Origin: Azolla pinnata
Lineage: Eukaryota > Streptophyta > Polypodiopsida > Salviniales > Salviniaceae
Assembly: GCA_037176905.1 (NCBI GenBank)
Contig: JBBBWG010027268.1
Coordinates: forward strand, 31,718 to 64,367
DNA length: 32,650 nt
Direction of reading: 5' to 3'
Shown: one piece after another, positions 1 through 10,102 of the stretch
How the letters are laid out: the number at the start of each line of letters is the position of its first letter
Numbering within the stretch: position 1 is the first letter of the stretch
Notes under the pieces: generated by a model
Told to the model about the DNA's origin: nothing
The model's input: only the letters and a program-made list of their open reading frames with translations
Database searches by the model: none
Program-made: the position numbers and the translations under genes

Positions 1-244
1 CTGATATGCCATCGGGTATTATTCCATTTAGTGCTAGGAAAGGATGCTAATACTCGCAATATTGTTAGCGAGTTTGAGCTCGAAAAGCACATTTACATGG
101 ACTCAAGAAAGTTGGCTAATGCTCCTCTTCCTCTATCGATGCATTCTATCTTTAGTTATGGCCATTATGTGAATCGAAATGCTCGACAAAGGATGAATAT
201 AAGAAAGGGTTCCGAATGCAGGAACGAATGTGCATCATCGTTGT
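1..244. other. left edge, no gene recognised
   Basis: Only short overlapping open frames without recognisable protein features occur here. The 94-residue plus-strand frame that starts at 31 runs into the minisatellite and contains repeat-derived residues, so I do not call it. Nothing else is visible. Confidence 0.5.
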
Positions 245-612
245 GGCACGAGATCGTTTTGCTTGTAGCTCGATCGCGGATGGGTTTGATCGGCACAAGA
301 TCGTTTTACTTGTAGCTCGATCGCGGATGGGTTTGATCGGCACAAGATCGTTTGCTTGTAGCTCGATTGCGGATGTTTTGATCATCACAAGATCGTTTTG
401 CTTGTAGCTCGATCGTGGATGTTTTGATCAGCACGAGATCGTTTTGCTTGTAGCTCGATCGCGGATGTTTTGATCAGCACGAGATCGTTTGCTCGTAGCA
501 TGATCATGGATGGTTTGATCAGCACGAGATCGTTTTGCTTGTAGCTCGATCGCGGATGGGTTTGATCAGCACGAGATCGTTTTGCTTGTAGCTCGATCGC
601 GGATGGTTTGAT
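245..612. repeat. 46-bp minisatellite, about 8 copies
   Basis: The word AGATCGTTT recurs near 251, 298, 345, 390, 436, 482, 527 and 574, giving steps of 45-47 bp. Each unit carries GCTCGATCGCGGATG, TTGATC and CACGAGATCG, so GATC occurs three or four times per unit and many of these lie inside small palindromes (CGATCG, TGATCA). Copies differ by single substitutions and one- or two-base gaps, so the array is not brand new. All open frames across it are repeat translations. Confidence 0.95.
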
Positions 613-621
613 TCGATGCTT

Positions 622-639
622 GGGGGGGGGGGGGGGGGG
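622..639 (+). repeat. uninterrupted run of 18 G
   Basis: Eighteen consecutive G residues follow the last minisatellite unit directly and are followed by TTTTGG. The run lies just before the purine-rich leader or promoter of the BTB-TAZ gene. A tract this long can fold as a G-quadruplex and is prone to length errors in sequencing, so the exact count is uncertain. Confidence 0.9.
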
Positions 640-1090
640 TTTTGGTAGTTGGGAATGGAGGAAATGGAAGAGAAGTGTGGGAAAAGACAGAGAATGAATG
701 AATTGGGAAGATTGTCTGCAGGAAGGAGGAGGGAGAGAGAGCTTCCATGGATGGAAGGAGAGCAATGGAGGAAGTGGAGGGGACAGAGAATGAAATGGGG
801 AGCTTCCATGGACATGGTGGGAGAGAGGATTGATTTCCCATGGTGCCCAAAAAGTCTCCCAAGCTTTTCTCTCCCCTGTTTTTGGGCCTTCTCCTTTTTG
901 TTGCTTTTTCCCCCCAGAGAAATCTGCCCACAAAGCCAAGATGCTGTGATTGCAAGCCATGTCTGATTCCTAGGCAGATTTCTTCTCTGCACTGGAGAGA
1001 CCCTGTCTGCCTGCTTTTGAGCTTCCCCTTGATCCGGTGCAGATTGCAGAAGCAGAGCGTTCTTGATGATCTCCTTCCTGTTTTCTCCAG
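640..1090 (+). promoter_or_regulatory. putative promoter and first leader exon of the BTB-TAZ gene
   Basis: There is no coding region here. The stretch is GA-rich, then TC-rich, and ends in a good splice donor (CTCCAG followed by GTAAAG at 1091). The next coding exon starts only at 2337, so I infer a noncoding first exon ending at 1090. The transcription start is not defined by the sequence. Open frames on both strands here are low-complexity shadows. Confidence 0.5.
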
Positions 1091-1114
1091 GTAAAGGTTT
1101 CCATCTTCTTTTTA

Positions 1115-1148
<34 letters not shown>

Positions 1149-2247
1149 TTCTCTCCATGTGTTTTTGCTCATTGTTTGTCGCCCTTCTTCCCTTCCCACT
1201 GTTGTTCCCCCTCGCGGGTATGCTCCGTGATGATGATCGAAACCCCCTCCCATTGTTGCCCTTCCTCGCCGTTTTTCTTGATCTTCTCCTTCCTCGTATG
1301 CCTTGATTCGGTACATCTGAGCGAGGGGGAGGTCGAATGAAAGCAAACTAATGCACCCTGTTTGAGCATGGGCTAGGCATGCCACATATAGAAAGAGGAT
1401 GCAAAAAACCAAGGTAAATCAATCGTATAATGTCTGTGTATGCATGTACATATGTATATATGTAAGTCTCTTTGTGTGTGTGTGTGTGTGTGTATGTAGA
1501 TGTTTAGGTGTTTGTGCTCGTTCTTCTGTACGCATGAGGTGATCATGCCCAGCTATGTATTTTTTCAGTGGGATATGGCTGATGCCTTAGGACACCATCA
1601 GAGTTTAATGCCAATTTGTAGCTTCACGCAGTCTAAGGGTCCCTTCACAATGGTATGCTTATCGAAGAACCTCAGAAACATGCCGTGAACCATCATATAT
1701 CTGGCTCATAGTTCTGCAAATTTGGCATGTATCACATCCGTTTGTGTTATATTGACATCAGAGCTTGCCCTCGACCACTAGGCACGAATGCTGGCTTTAC
1801 TATCGGGTCATCAAAGGATGTGGCTTATGTTAAAGGTGTGCTATGGATTGATATTTTGGAAAACTTTACATAAGGAAGCAGGCATTCTGGTTGCATTCAG
1901 CATTACCTTGATTGCTGCATCAAATGCCACTGTTCCAAGACTGAACTTTGTTGTCGTGTGTGCACATTTACATTAGTGATATGAGAATGAATTTTAGATC
2001 ATTTTGTGCTCGGATCTTCATGGGCATTTAAGAAACTTCCAAATCAAGCCTGGTAATGTTTTCTGGAATATAATTAGGTTAAATCAACATAATTTGTCTC
2101 CGTATAAAGCCAGATATAACTCTTGTTTGAGTAATTGTATAGGAAAATTGACTGTAACAAGTGCCTGCTTGGCGCGTACAAATTTCTAATCTGTTATATG
2201 AGAGTTCATTTATTGAAAATTGAATATTGATATATCATCAGTTGCAG
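1091..2247 (+). other. probable 5' leader intron of the BTB-TAZ gene
   Basis: The donor CAG|GTAAAG is at 1090/1091. A suitable acceptor, GTTGCAG, ends at 2247, about 90 bases before the start codon. The interval contains a (CT)n run at about 1113-1141 and a (GT)n run at about 1473-1491, and no open frame of interest. The intron is inferred from splice signals only. Confidence 0.5.
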
Positions 2248-2336
2248 ATATTTCCTCTTCAATTTTGTGAGTTGACATCGAAAGGGTGAATATTGCTAAA
2301 TTAAAGTGATCAGAGGCACAAAAAAATCTCAATTTC

Positions 2337-4651
2337 ATGGATTCTGGTCCTGATGCAAAAGTACCTTTGCATTCAACACAATTGTTATATCCATCCTTGA
2401 AGGCAGTGGCATTTGCTGAAGGAATGGACATGGCAAAGCAACAAGGTTGCAAGGAACCATCATCCATCTCTTTGCAAAGCCATGTACCTCCACCTCCTCC
2501 ATTGCCTAATTTTGTTAGGAGGAGTTCATCGTGCACCTCAAAGATTACTAAGCATCACCACAGCGAGGTTTCGATTCCCAGAGAGATCGTTCATAAGTGG
2601 GATCAACTCTTTTTCAATGGAAATGGCTCTGATGTCACTGTGCTTACAGATGATGGGGGGTGTTTTCAAGCACATTCCTTTGTACTGGTGAGTTAATATA
2701 CACATATTTTCTTGCTGAGAAAATCCTATAAGCTATATCACTCTTATAATGTTAATGTGCTCAAGAGGATCTTTCATCACTCTGTCATCAGATATCAGCA
2801 TCGTCTGTATTCCATTTTATCATCGAAAAGCAAGTTAATAGGAAGGGGAAAGTAATTCGTAGATTGGTTATACCAGGTGTACCTGTAGCGGCAGCAAAAG
2901 TATTTGTGAGGTTAATCTATTCATCAAGGTATGTATGTTTTCATTGAGAGTGAGCCAATTCATTCTTAGCATTTCTATTATGTTTCACCTCTATGTTTGG
3001 AGAGAAACTCCTATCCATGTGGGTAAATACATTATTACATATCCATAGTAGTTAGTCCTTTCTATAACTTGCATATGTATGTAATTAATGGCATGATTTT
3101 TTTCGTCTTTATGACAATCATTGCAGATACGAAGTTGCGGACATGGAAAAATATGTCCTGCATTTGCTGGTGTTATCGCATGCATATGCAGTTAACTTCA
3201 TCAAGAATCTATGCACTCATGAGCTTGAGAGAAGATTTCTTACAGTAGATAATGTGATTGATGTGTTTCAACTGGCAAAGCTTTGTGATGCACCACGTTT
3301 GAAAGTGATATGCTTTCGCCTTATCATCAATAAGTTCAAGATTGTAGCAAAGACTGATGGTTGGAGGGTCATGCGAGAGTCTAATCCTTCACTCGAGCAA
3401 GAGCTTGTTGAAGCTGTCATTGATGCAGATTCAGTAAGTCAAAGAACAATGGTTTTTTATGGTTAAAAATGGGAGTTCCAATTTCAAGAGAATGATAAAA
3501 AACAATAGTCTTTTTAGGATTAAAAGGTATATGGAAAGAAAATTGGTCCATTGGTATAAAAAATTACATAGAAAGGACACTGTTGTTTTAGGGTTAAAAA
3601 GGTACATAGCATCACATGTAAACTACAAACTGATCTCAAAAAGTACCATAACATGGCTATTTCAGAGAAGACAAGAAAAGGCACGTAGAATGGAAGAAGA
3701 GAAGGTTTATGGCCAGTTGCGGGATGCAATGGAAGCCCTGGTTCATATCTGTAGAGATGGATGTCGGACCATAGGTCCACATGATAAAGCTTTTGATGAA
3801 AGGCTGTCAGGTCCCTGCAAATTCCCAGCATGTAAAGGGCTTGAAGCTCTCGTCAGACACTTTGCCAGTTGTCGGATCAAGGTTCCGGGTGGATGTATTC
3901 CATGTAAACGCATGTGGCAACTCCTCGAGCTTCATTCACGAATGTGTCAGGAAGCTGGTAGCTGCAAAGTCCCTCTGTGCCGGTATAAGATTTCTCGTAC
4001 CATATCCTATTTTCTCTCGAGTTTCTCATCCTGAAGTTTTTGCATTTTGAGGATTTTTTGCATTTTATTGTTTTGGCTGGAGAAAAAAATGCTTGGATAG
4101 GAATATGTACATGGATAGGGATTGCATGGAATGCTTGTCGGATAGAAAAAAGAAACTAGCATTTGGATAGATCATATGAAATGGGAGAATCTCATGTCAA
4201 TGCTTTTGTTCAGAATTCTTGTGAATATATGATTCAAATGCTTGTAGGCTACGCCTCTTTGATTTGAGTAACTTAAGCCTTTACGATTTCCTTTTGCAAT
4301 AACCAAAAAGAAGTCTTCGCTGCAATTTGTAAGATTTTGTTTCGAAAAGTATGAGAAGGATATGATTGCATAACGATGATGCTAGAGCTCTGGGACCGAG
4401 ATTCTTGTTTGGACCATGCTATTTGAAGCTGATTGGGTGTGATGATTTATACGATGATTATATTGTCAAGCGCCTTGCCTTTTTGTGTTTTCTTTCTCTC
4501 CAGGCATTTCAAGAGCAAACTCGGACATCAAAGCAAAAAGGATGAGAACAGATGGAAGCTTTTGGTCTCCAAAGTGTTGTCTGCCAAGCAAGGGACAAAT
4601 GCATTTTCTTTGGCCACAGTATCTGCAAGGCTAGAAGAAGATCGCGAATAA
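2337..4651 (+). CDS. BT4: BTB/POZ and TAZ domain protein, BT4-like
   Basis: Five exons: 2337-2687, 2792-2928, 3127-3433, 3666-3982 and 4504-4651. All have GT-AG borders and matching phases, and they encode 419 residues. A proline-rich N-terminus is followed by a BTB domain (about 88-200; [10 protein letters not shown], then AHSFVL), a BACK-like helical part (about 200-265, with [10 protein letters not shown] and [13 protein letters not shown]) and a TAZ zinc domain (about 285-371). The TAZ domain has the plant pattern [31 protein letters not shown] and [11 protein letters not shown] with its Cys/His ligands. The C-terminal basic helix is [14 protein letters not shown]. In this plant-specific family BT proteins bridge CUL3 ubiquitin ligase, bromodomain proteins and calmodulin in the nucleus and cytosol, and affect gametophyte development and nutrient and sugar responses. 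TAZ wording is closest to Arabidopsis BT4, and the N-terminus is longer and divergent. The stop codon overlaps an AATAAA. Orthology within BT1-BT5 is less sure than family. Confidence 0.92.
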
Positions 4652-5131
4652 AGAACAAACCGATATATCGGAATTGCTATTAAGGTTTGGTTTTACAGAT
4701 TTTTGTAAAACGTACGTCCTCAAATAATCTAATTATCACATCTTTATTTAGGCTGATCGTCATAGATAAGACACTATCCTGTGGCCGTTCTTCTTACATG
4801 TCAACCGAAGTGATAGCAACCTGAAAGCCTAGATTTCGAGCATTATTTTTGTAACCTCGATCCTCGTTATGTACATTATAGCTAGCGAATTTTTGTAGAC
4901 TTTAACATTATAAAATTTCTGATGAGTTTGATCTGATGAACTAATTTCAAACTTTGGGTAACCTTTTCTTCTTCGCATGAAGTGGTTGAAAATGTGTGGA
5001 TTTCTTGGCACCCTGCTGGTATCTATCTTGCCTAGCTGAGGAATCATATACAAGCAAGCAAGTGATAAAATAACTGGTATTTATTCTTCCGACCATTCCC
5101 AGCTATGCGATGCTGCAATGGTCAGCATGCC
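4652..5131 (+). other. 3' untranslated and downstream region of the BTB-TAZ gene
   Basis: AT-rich sequence without a credible reading frame. AATAAA overlaps the stop codon (4648-4653) and would be too early to be the main signal. I see no decisive poly(A) site further down. The 74-residue minus frame at 4829-5053 has no recognisable feature. Confidence 0.45.
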
Positions 5132-5957
5132 ACCTCTTTACTACCAGCTGGCTATGAAATGGTATTCATATGCTGGCTAGGGAAGTTGCTTGAGCTTTCC
5201 TGCAACAAACTTGAGTAAATCACATAGACAGTGATACCAAAACCTGAGACATCTTTCAATATTTGTTGTGGGGCAAATGGCATCTAAGCTTGATTGTGTA
5301 TATACTCTTTGCTACCAGCATATCTGGCTGTGAAATGGTATACTCATATGCTGGCTAGGGAAGTTGCTTGAGATACCAAAACCTGAGATATCTTTCATAT
5401 TTGTTGTGGGGCAATGGCATTCTAAGCTTTAGTGTGTATATACTCTTTGCCACCAGCATATCTGGCTGTGAAATGGTATATTCATATGCTGGCTAGGGAA
5501 GTTGCTTGAGCTTTCCTTCAACAAACTTGAGTAAATCACATAGATAGTGATACCAAAACCTGAGATATCCTTCGTATTTGTTGTGGGGCGTTGGCATCTA
5601 AGCTTGATTGTGTATATACTCTTTTACTACCAGCATATCTGGCTGTGAAATGGTATATTCATATGCTGGCGAAGGAAGTTGCTTCAGCTTTCCTGCAACA
5701 AACTTGAGTAAATCACATAGACAGTGATACCAAAACCTGAGATATCTTTCATATTTGTTGTTGGGCAATGGCATCTAAGCTTTTAGTGTGTATATACTCT
5801 TTGCTACCAGCATATCTGGCTGTGAAATGGGATATTCATATGCTGGCTAAGGAAGTTGCTTCAGCTTTCCTGCAACAAACTCGAGTAAATCACATAGACA
5901 GTGATACCAATATAACTGTCGCGGGGCCAATGGCAATCTAAGCTTGATTGTGTATAA
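5132..5957. repeat. 177-bp tandem array, about 4.7 copies, with inverted repeat
   Basis: The anchor GGCTGTGAAATGG (GGCTATGAAATGG in the first copy) occurs near 5150, 5326, 5464, 5641 and 5818. The steps are 176, 138, 177 and 177. The short unit (5326-5463) lacks about 38 bases between GTTGCTTGAG and ATACCAAAAC. Each unit holds CCAGCATAT, then about 21 bases, then ATATGCTGG, a 9-bp stem. Other landmarks are ACTTGAGTAAATCACATAGA, TTTGTTGTGGGGCAA and CTAAGCTTGATTGTG. The unit length resembles plant satellite monomers, but here it is a small local array. Confidence 0.95.
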
Positions 5958-6365
5958 AATGTAGAGAGAGAGCTCTGTATTTGGGAAAATGTTACCATTT
6001 GCAATGTGGAAAAAAAAAGGTCATGAATGGAATTCGTAGTGCATTGCACGACTCTGAGCAAGATAACAGTGGAACCCGATTGCGAATTTCTGCAAGACAT
6101 GAATTCTCTCTTTTTTAGCTTGCTGGTAAGTTAGATCGATGCAATGAATTGGGCGTTTGTCGTTCTGGATGCTGGAAAAACTCGATCACACGTTTACTAG
6201 ATCACATGCGATTTAGATTTAGATCTGGAGCCATAATTAGGTCGATTAGCATTTAATCAGGTATCTTATCATACAAATGGTATTTGGGAGTGCCGAGGTT
6301 AGCAATCTTCCTAGCAACCCTTTGAAATTTGTAGAGCATATCCCAGTTGATTATCATGTGGTCTT
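5958..6365. other. intergenic, nothing recognised
   Basis: AT-rich sequence follows the 177-bp array. A 79-residue minus frame (5861-6100) overlaps the array end and is not credible. I see no gene, RNA or mobile element. Confidence 0.4.
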
Positions 6366-6399
6366 TCTTCTTCTTCTTCTTCTTCTTCTTCTTCTTCTT
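6366..6399 (+). repeat. (CTT)n microsatellite
   Basis: About eleven CTT triplets in a row between TGTGGTCTTT and GATCACGATCG. It is an ordinary polymorphic simple repeat. Confidence 0.95.
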
Positions 6400-6418
6400 G
6401 ATCACGATCGTAATGTAG

Positions 6419-6554
6419 TTCTTATCCCATTTTATTGTCGTTGACCAAGTTCGTAGCCGGTTATATTGATACTAACTGGGTTCTTATCCCATTTTATTGT
6501 CGTTGACCAAGTTCGTAGCCGGTTATATTGATACTAACTGGGTTCTTATCCCAT
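6419..6554. repeat. exact 62-bp tandem duplication
   Basis: The 62 bases at 6419-6480, from TTCTTATCCCAT to ACTAACTGGG, repeat without a visible mismatch at 6481-6542. A third partial copy of 12 bases (TTCTTATCCCAT) ends at 6554. Perfect identity next to the diverged arrays suggests a recent event or an assembly duplication. Confidence 0.97.
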
Positions 6555-7199
6555 ACGAATTCGAGGTCGAGCGTTTGGCAGTTATCGAGGAAAAGCGGCG
6601 GCATGATCAGGCTCCGGAGTGATGTGTCGGGGATATTGAACTCGATTGGTGCATCTGAACAAGCAGCATTTTTACACTCTGCAGATGCCAGTTTTGGCTG
6701 AATTCCATCACGATGGTTTTGGTGAGCCCAATCATAGTCGATGCACTGCGATCGTCGAGCTTCCCAATCAGATGGGAATGAGATCATGGGTGGGTTGGTG
6801 CTTGACGAGAAATTTAACGGACTCGATGTCTATACACGTTATAGACGTCGATCATGCATAAAACTCCAGAGGATATTGTTAATATCTCGTCGCATCGCTT
6901 CTGCTCCCCTTGTCTAAAATATGGCAAGGCTCTCTCTTTGTTTCTGGGCCCTTTAACATACACTCTCCCTGAATCTGTTTCATACCGCTATTTATTTATG
7001 CACGTATAGTTTTGTTTAGTGTTTTTTTTTTTCTTGGAGATTTGAACGTCCGAGGTACAGTATTAGAATTATTGATCCCGATCGACAGATTAATGATAAT
7101 TATAATAACATTAACGACAAAACGCTTGTTCCAGGTCTCGTCGGGGGCTCGAATTTGCCAATGTTGGTTTTAACCATGCCCTTAATCAATTGAACAACT
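6555..7199. other. intergenic, unrecognised open frame on the minus strand
   Basis: A minus frame ending at 6494 and starting at 6787 encodes 97 residues of ordinary composition, with segments such as NIPDTSLRSLIMPPLFLDNC and LEFVWDKNPV. I do not recognise a family. Its C-terminal part is translated from the 62-bp duplication, so it may be a chance frame or a remnant. The rest is AT-rich and featureless. Confidence 0.3.
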
Positions 7200-7730
7200 C
7201 GCCCCGTACGTGATTAGCCCGTGATGTTGATTAGTGGTGAGATCCATCGTTAGCCATGTTGTTAACCCTAAAAGCCCACATAAACAGAGCTCTTAATTAA
7301 TCCTATTTTTATTAATCGCAATCATGGTGTTTCTATTTTCAAACAAAGGAAGTCGTAGTCAACAACCATGCTGTTAATTGAACAGTCGTCCCATACGTGA
7401 TTAGCGGTGAAATCCATCGTTAGCCATGTTGTTAGCCCTAAAAGCCCATATAAACCCTAAAAGATCTTAATTAATCATGTTTTTGTTAATCAAAATCTGA
7501 GTGTTAGCCCTAAAAACCCTAAAAGCTCTTAGTTAATCATGTTTTTTTGTTAATCAAAATAAGAGTGTTAGCCCTAAAAACCCTAAAAGCTCTTAATTAA
7601 TCATGTTTTTGTTAGTCAAAATCAGAGTGTTAACCCTCAAAACCCTAAAAGCTCTTAGTTAATCAAGTTTTTTTTGTTAATCAGAATCAGAGCGTCTTTT
7701 ATTTTTACAAGAACGGGGTCATATAGTCAA
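7200..7730. repeat. tandem array with about 63-bp telo-box units
   Basis: Two longer units (GATCCATCGTTAGCCATGTT near 7252, ATCCATCGTTAGCCATGTT near 7421) flank shorter units. AAACCCTAA lies at about 7452, 7514, 7578 and 7640 (spacing 62, 64 and 62). The short unit reads roughly GTGTTAGCCC, then AAAACCCTAAAAGCTCTT, then TTAATCATG, then TTTTTGTTAATCAAAATC. AAACCCTAA is the plant telo-box core; here it is dispersed one per unit, not as telomeric (TTTAGGG)n. Confidence 0.9.
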
Positions 7731-8760
7731 CAACGAAATGTCGTTAATCGAACAGTCGGCCCCGTACATGATCAGCGGCGCCGTTGATTAGCGGTGAGAT
7801 CCATCATTAGCCATGTTGTTAATCCTCTAAACAAATCAGAGCTCTTAATTAATCCTGATATTTGTGTTAATCACAATCAAAGCGTTTCTTATATTTAATA
7901 ATGGTGAGATCATGTTGTTAATCCTTTAAAAAAAAGCCCACATAACCAAATCAGAGATCCTAATTAATCCTGATTTTTGTTAAGCACAATCAGAACGATT
8001 CATTATTATTAATAATGGTGAGATCCATCGTTAGCCATGTTGTTAATCCTAAAAAAGCCCATAAAAACAAATTAGAGCTCTTAATCAATCCTGATTTTTG
8101 TGTTAATCACAATCAGAGCGATTTTATTATTATTATTAATGGTGAGATCCATCATTATCCATGTTGTTAATCCTAAAAAAAAAGCCCACATAAACAAATC
8201 AGAGCTCTTAATTAATCATGATATCTGTTAATCACAATCACAATTTTTAAAAAATAATTAATGGTGACATTCATCATTAGCCATGTTGTTAATCCCAGAA
8301 AAAAAGCCCACATAACCAAATCGGAGCTCTTAATCAATCCTAATTTTTGTTAATCGCAATCAAAGTGTTTATTATTATTATTATTATTATTATTAACGGT
8401 GCGATCCATCAGTAGCCATGTTGTTAATCCTAGAAAAAGGGCCCACATAAACACATCAGAGCTCTTAATCAATCCTGATTTTTGTGCTAATCACAATCAG
8501 AGTGATTTTTGTTATTATTAATGGTGAGATCCATCATTAGCCATGTGGTTAATCCTAAAAGAAAAAGCCCATACCAGCAAATTAGAGCTCGTAATCGATC
8601 CTGATTTCTGTTAATCACAACCAATGTGTTTATTATGATTATTAACGGTGCGATCCATCGTTAGCCGTGTTGTTAATCCTTAAGAAAACAAAAAATCCCA
8701 CATAAACAAATCAGAGCTCTTAATCAATCCCGATAATTTTGTGTTAATCACAATCAGAGT
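7731..8760. repeat. tandem array, about 8 units of 102-135 bp
   Basis: The landmark AGCCATGTTGTTAATCC, or a variant, occurs near 7809, 7911, 8033, 8157, 8279, 8414, 8539 and 8663. Steps are 102, 122, 124, 122, 135, 125 and 124. A unit reads GGTGAGATCCATC, AGCCATGTTGTTAATCC, AAAAAGCCCACATAAACAAA, TCAGAGCTCTTAATTAATCC, TGATTTTTGTTAATCACAAT and a variable TTATTATTA run (longest at about 8363-8395). Most units carry one GCCCA, reverse TGGGC, the core of plant site II boxes. The array ends within about 100 bp of the purine-rich leader of the LMBR1-like gene. Confidence 0.95.
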
Positions 8761-8839
8761 AAGGATTTCCCGTTTTGAAGAAGGGGCCATTTTTGTAGTT
8801 TCAGAGAACATTAGGCCCAGATATGAAACAAATACGAAG

Positions 8840-8938
8840 CAGAAGAAGAAGAAGAAGAAGAAGAAGAAGAAGAAGAAGACGAAGACAGAAGAAGACGACG
8901 AAGAAGAAGACGAAGAAGACGACGACGACGACGACAGA
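8840..8938 (+). repeat. (GAA)n and (GAC)n triplet repeat
   Basis: About thirteen GAA/AAG triplets are followed by mixed GAA, GAC and ACG triplets. The run lies in the presumed promoter or leader of the LMBR1-like gene. Poly-Ser, poly-Lys and poly-Arg frames on both strands come from it. Confidence 0.95.
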
Positions 8939-9782
8939 AAGGAAGGAGACGCTGTGCAGACGCGAGCGGGAGAAGAGAAGGACGTGCAGAGCGATTCGCC
9001 AATCGCTGCTGACATGAAGGAATCGTCGCTGTGCTCCCCCAAGCCCTAGCACGCCCGACGGATGGATGCTCTTCTCCGATCCTAACCACGTCTAACGCAC
9101 CCTGGCGACGGGAACCATCCTCCCTTCCAGGTCCGAGCTCCGCATTTCCGTTCCGCTTCCAGGCTAGGATCTGCTGCTCTTTACTCTTTTTCTCTAGGTT
9201 TGTGCGTTGACGGGGCTTTCTAGTTTCTGTAGCGGGTGCTTCGGATTAGGGGGCTCGCATTTCCGGTCTGATTTGTTGGTTTTGGAGTCGCTCTTTCGTT
9301 CTTCCCCAGTGGCTTGTTTGGTGCCGAAGTTGAAGGTTAGGGTCAACTTTCCTTCTGCAGAAGGTTAGGGTAGGGTGTACATTTGTGGCAGATGAGAACT
9401 GCCATTTTCTAGCCAAAGCTGCCGCTTTTAAGAGGAAACTGTATTTCAAGGGTAAGAATTAGAACCGGAATGGTAGGTTCGCATCTACATTTTCCAATCC
9501 AAGGCTCACGTTATATGTCTTAGACAGCATAATAGCAGATTAAGATTTACAGTTTCATTTAAATTCGCAGGTTTGGCATATAGCTAGGTTACAGATTAGG
9601 GATTCCGTTTTCATTTTAGGGTTTCCTTCTATAATCTGAAACTGCGTCATGGAGTTTCAAATTTACGTTTAAAACATCATTTTAAGGTTTTCATTTCTTA
9701 AATTTGGGAAACCCTTTTTTTTGCTCTGATTTGCTCTCTTTTTATGGCCTCAGATTGTTGTTTTTTGCTCCACGTTACTGAT

Positions 9783-10088
9783 TGAAAGAAAAGAAGGAAA
9801 AGGAAAGAGAGAAAGACAGACGGAAGATAGAAAGAGCGAAAGGAAGGAAGGGAGGAAGAAAGACACACAGAGAGGACGAAAGTGAGAGACTGACTCACAC
9901 TGAAGAATTAGAGAGACAGATAGTGAGAGAAAGGGAACCAGTGTTTACAAAGAAAGGATGCGAGAGAGAGAGAGAGAGAGAGATAAACTCACTCTGAAGA
10001 ATTAAAAAAAGAAAGGAAGGAAGGAATAAAGAGAAAAAAGTACAGACCGAAGGTAGAAAAAAAAAGAAAGCGCGGAAGGGGCAAAAGC
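9783..10088 (+). repeat. 300-bp purine strand, low complexity
   Basis: Nearly every base on the plus strand is A or G, built from GAAAG, GGAAG and (GA)n, with a GAGAGAGAGAGAGA run at about 9961-9983. The few pyrimidines cluster near 9875-9905 and 9985-10000. The tract stops about 15 bases before the start codon of the LMBR1-like gene. Confidence 0.9.
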
Positions 10089-10102
10089 AGAGATTTTCCT
10101 CC

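Larger units (their letters stand above)
8761..10102 (+). promoter_or_regulatory. promoter and long 5' leader of the LMBR1-like gene
   Basis: No gene is called here. The region begins with a (GAA)n/(GAC)n run (about 8840-8938) and continues with several TTAGGGT-type words (about 9357-9373 and 9600-9625). It ends with about 300 bases of nearly pure purine (9783-10088). A leader intron is possible (donor AG|GTTTGT at 9196/9197, acceptor GCAAAAGCAG ending at 10090), but that acceptor has no pyrimidine tract. I cannot decide whether the leader is spliced. Reading frames of repeated Arg, Lys, Glu or Ser here are artefacts of triplet repeats. Confidence 0.5.

Noticed and set aside
245-612. CRISPR-like array
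   Set aside because: Units are contiguous variants of one 46-bp sequence without unique spacers, and the genome is a plant's.
385-1412. Long minus-strand frames (191 and 297 residues) across the left end
   Set aside because: They consist of minisatellite translation plus low-complexity Pro, Ser and Arg-Glu stretches from the poly-G and TC/GA runs, and they lie antisense to the BTB-TAZ leader.
7200-8760. Interstitial telomere block
   Set aside because: The AAACCCTAA words are single copies about 63 bp apart and not tandem (TTTAGGG)n.
8680-9089. Several 64-120 residue frames rich in Ser, Lys, Arg or Glu on both strands
   Set aside because: All are translations of the GAA/GAC triplet run in the presumed leader of the LMBR1-like gene.
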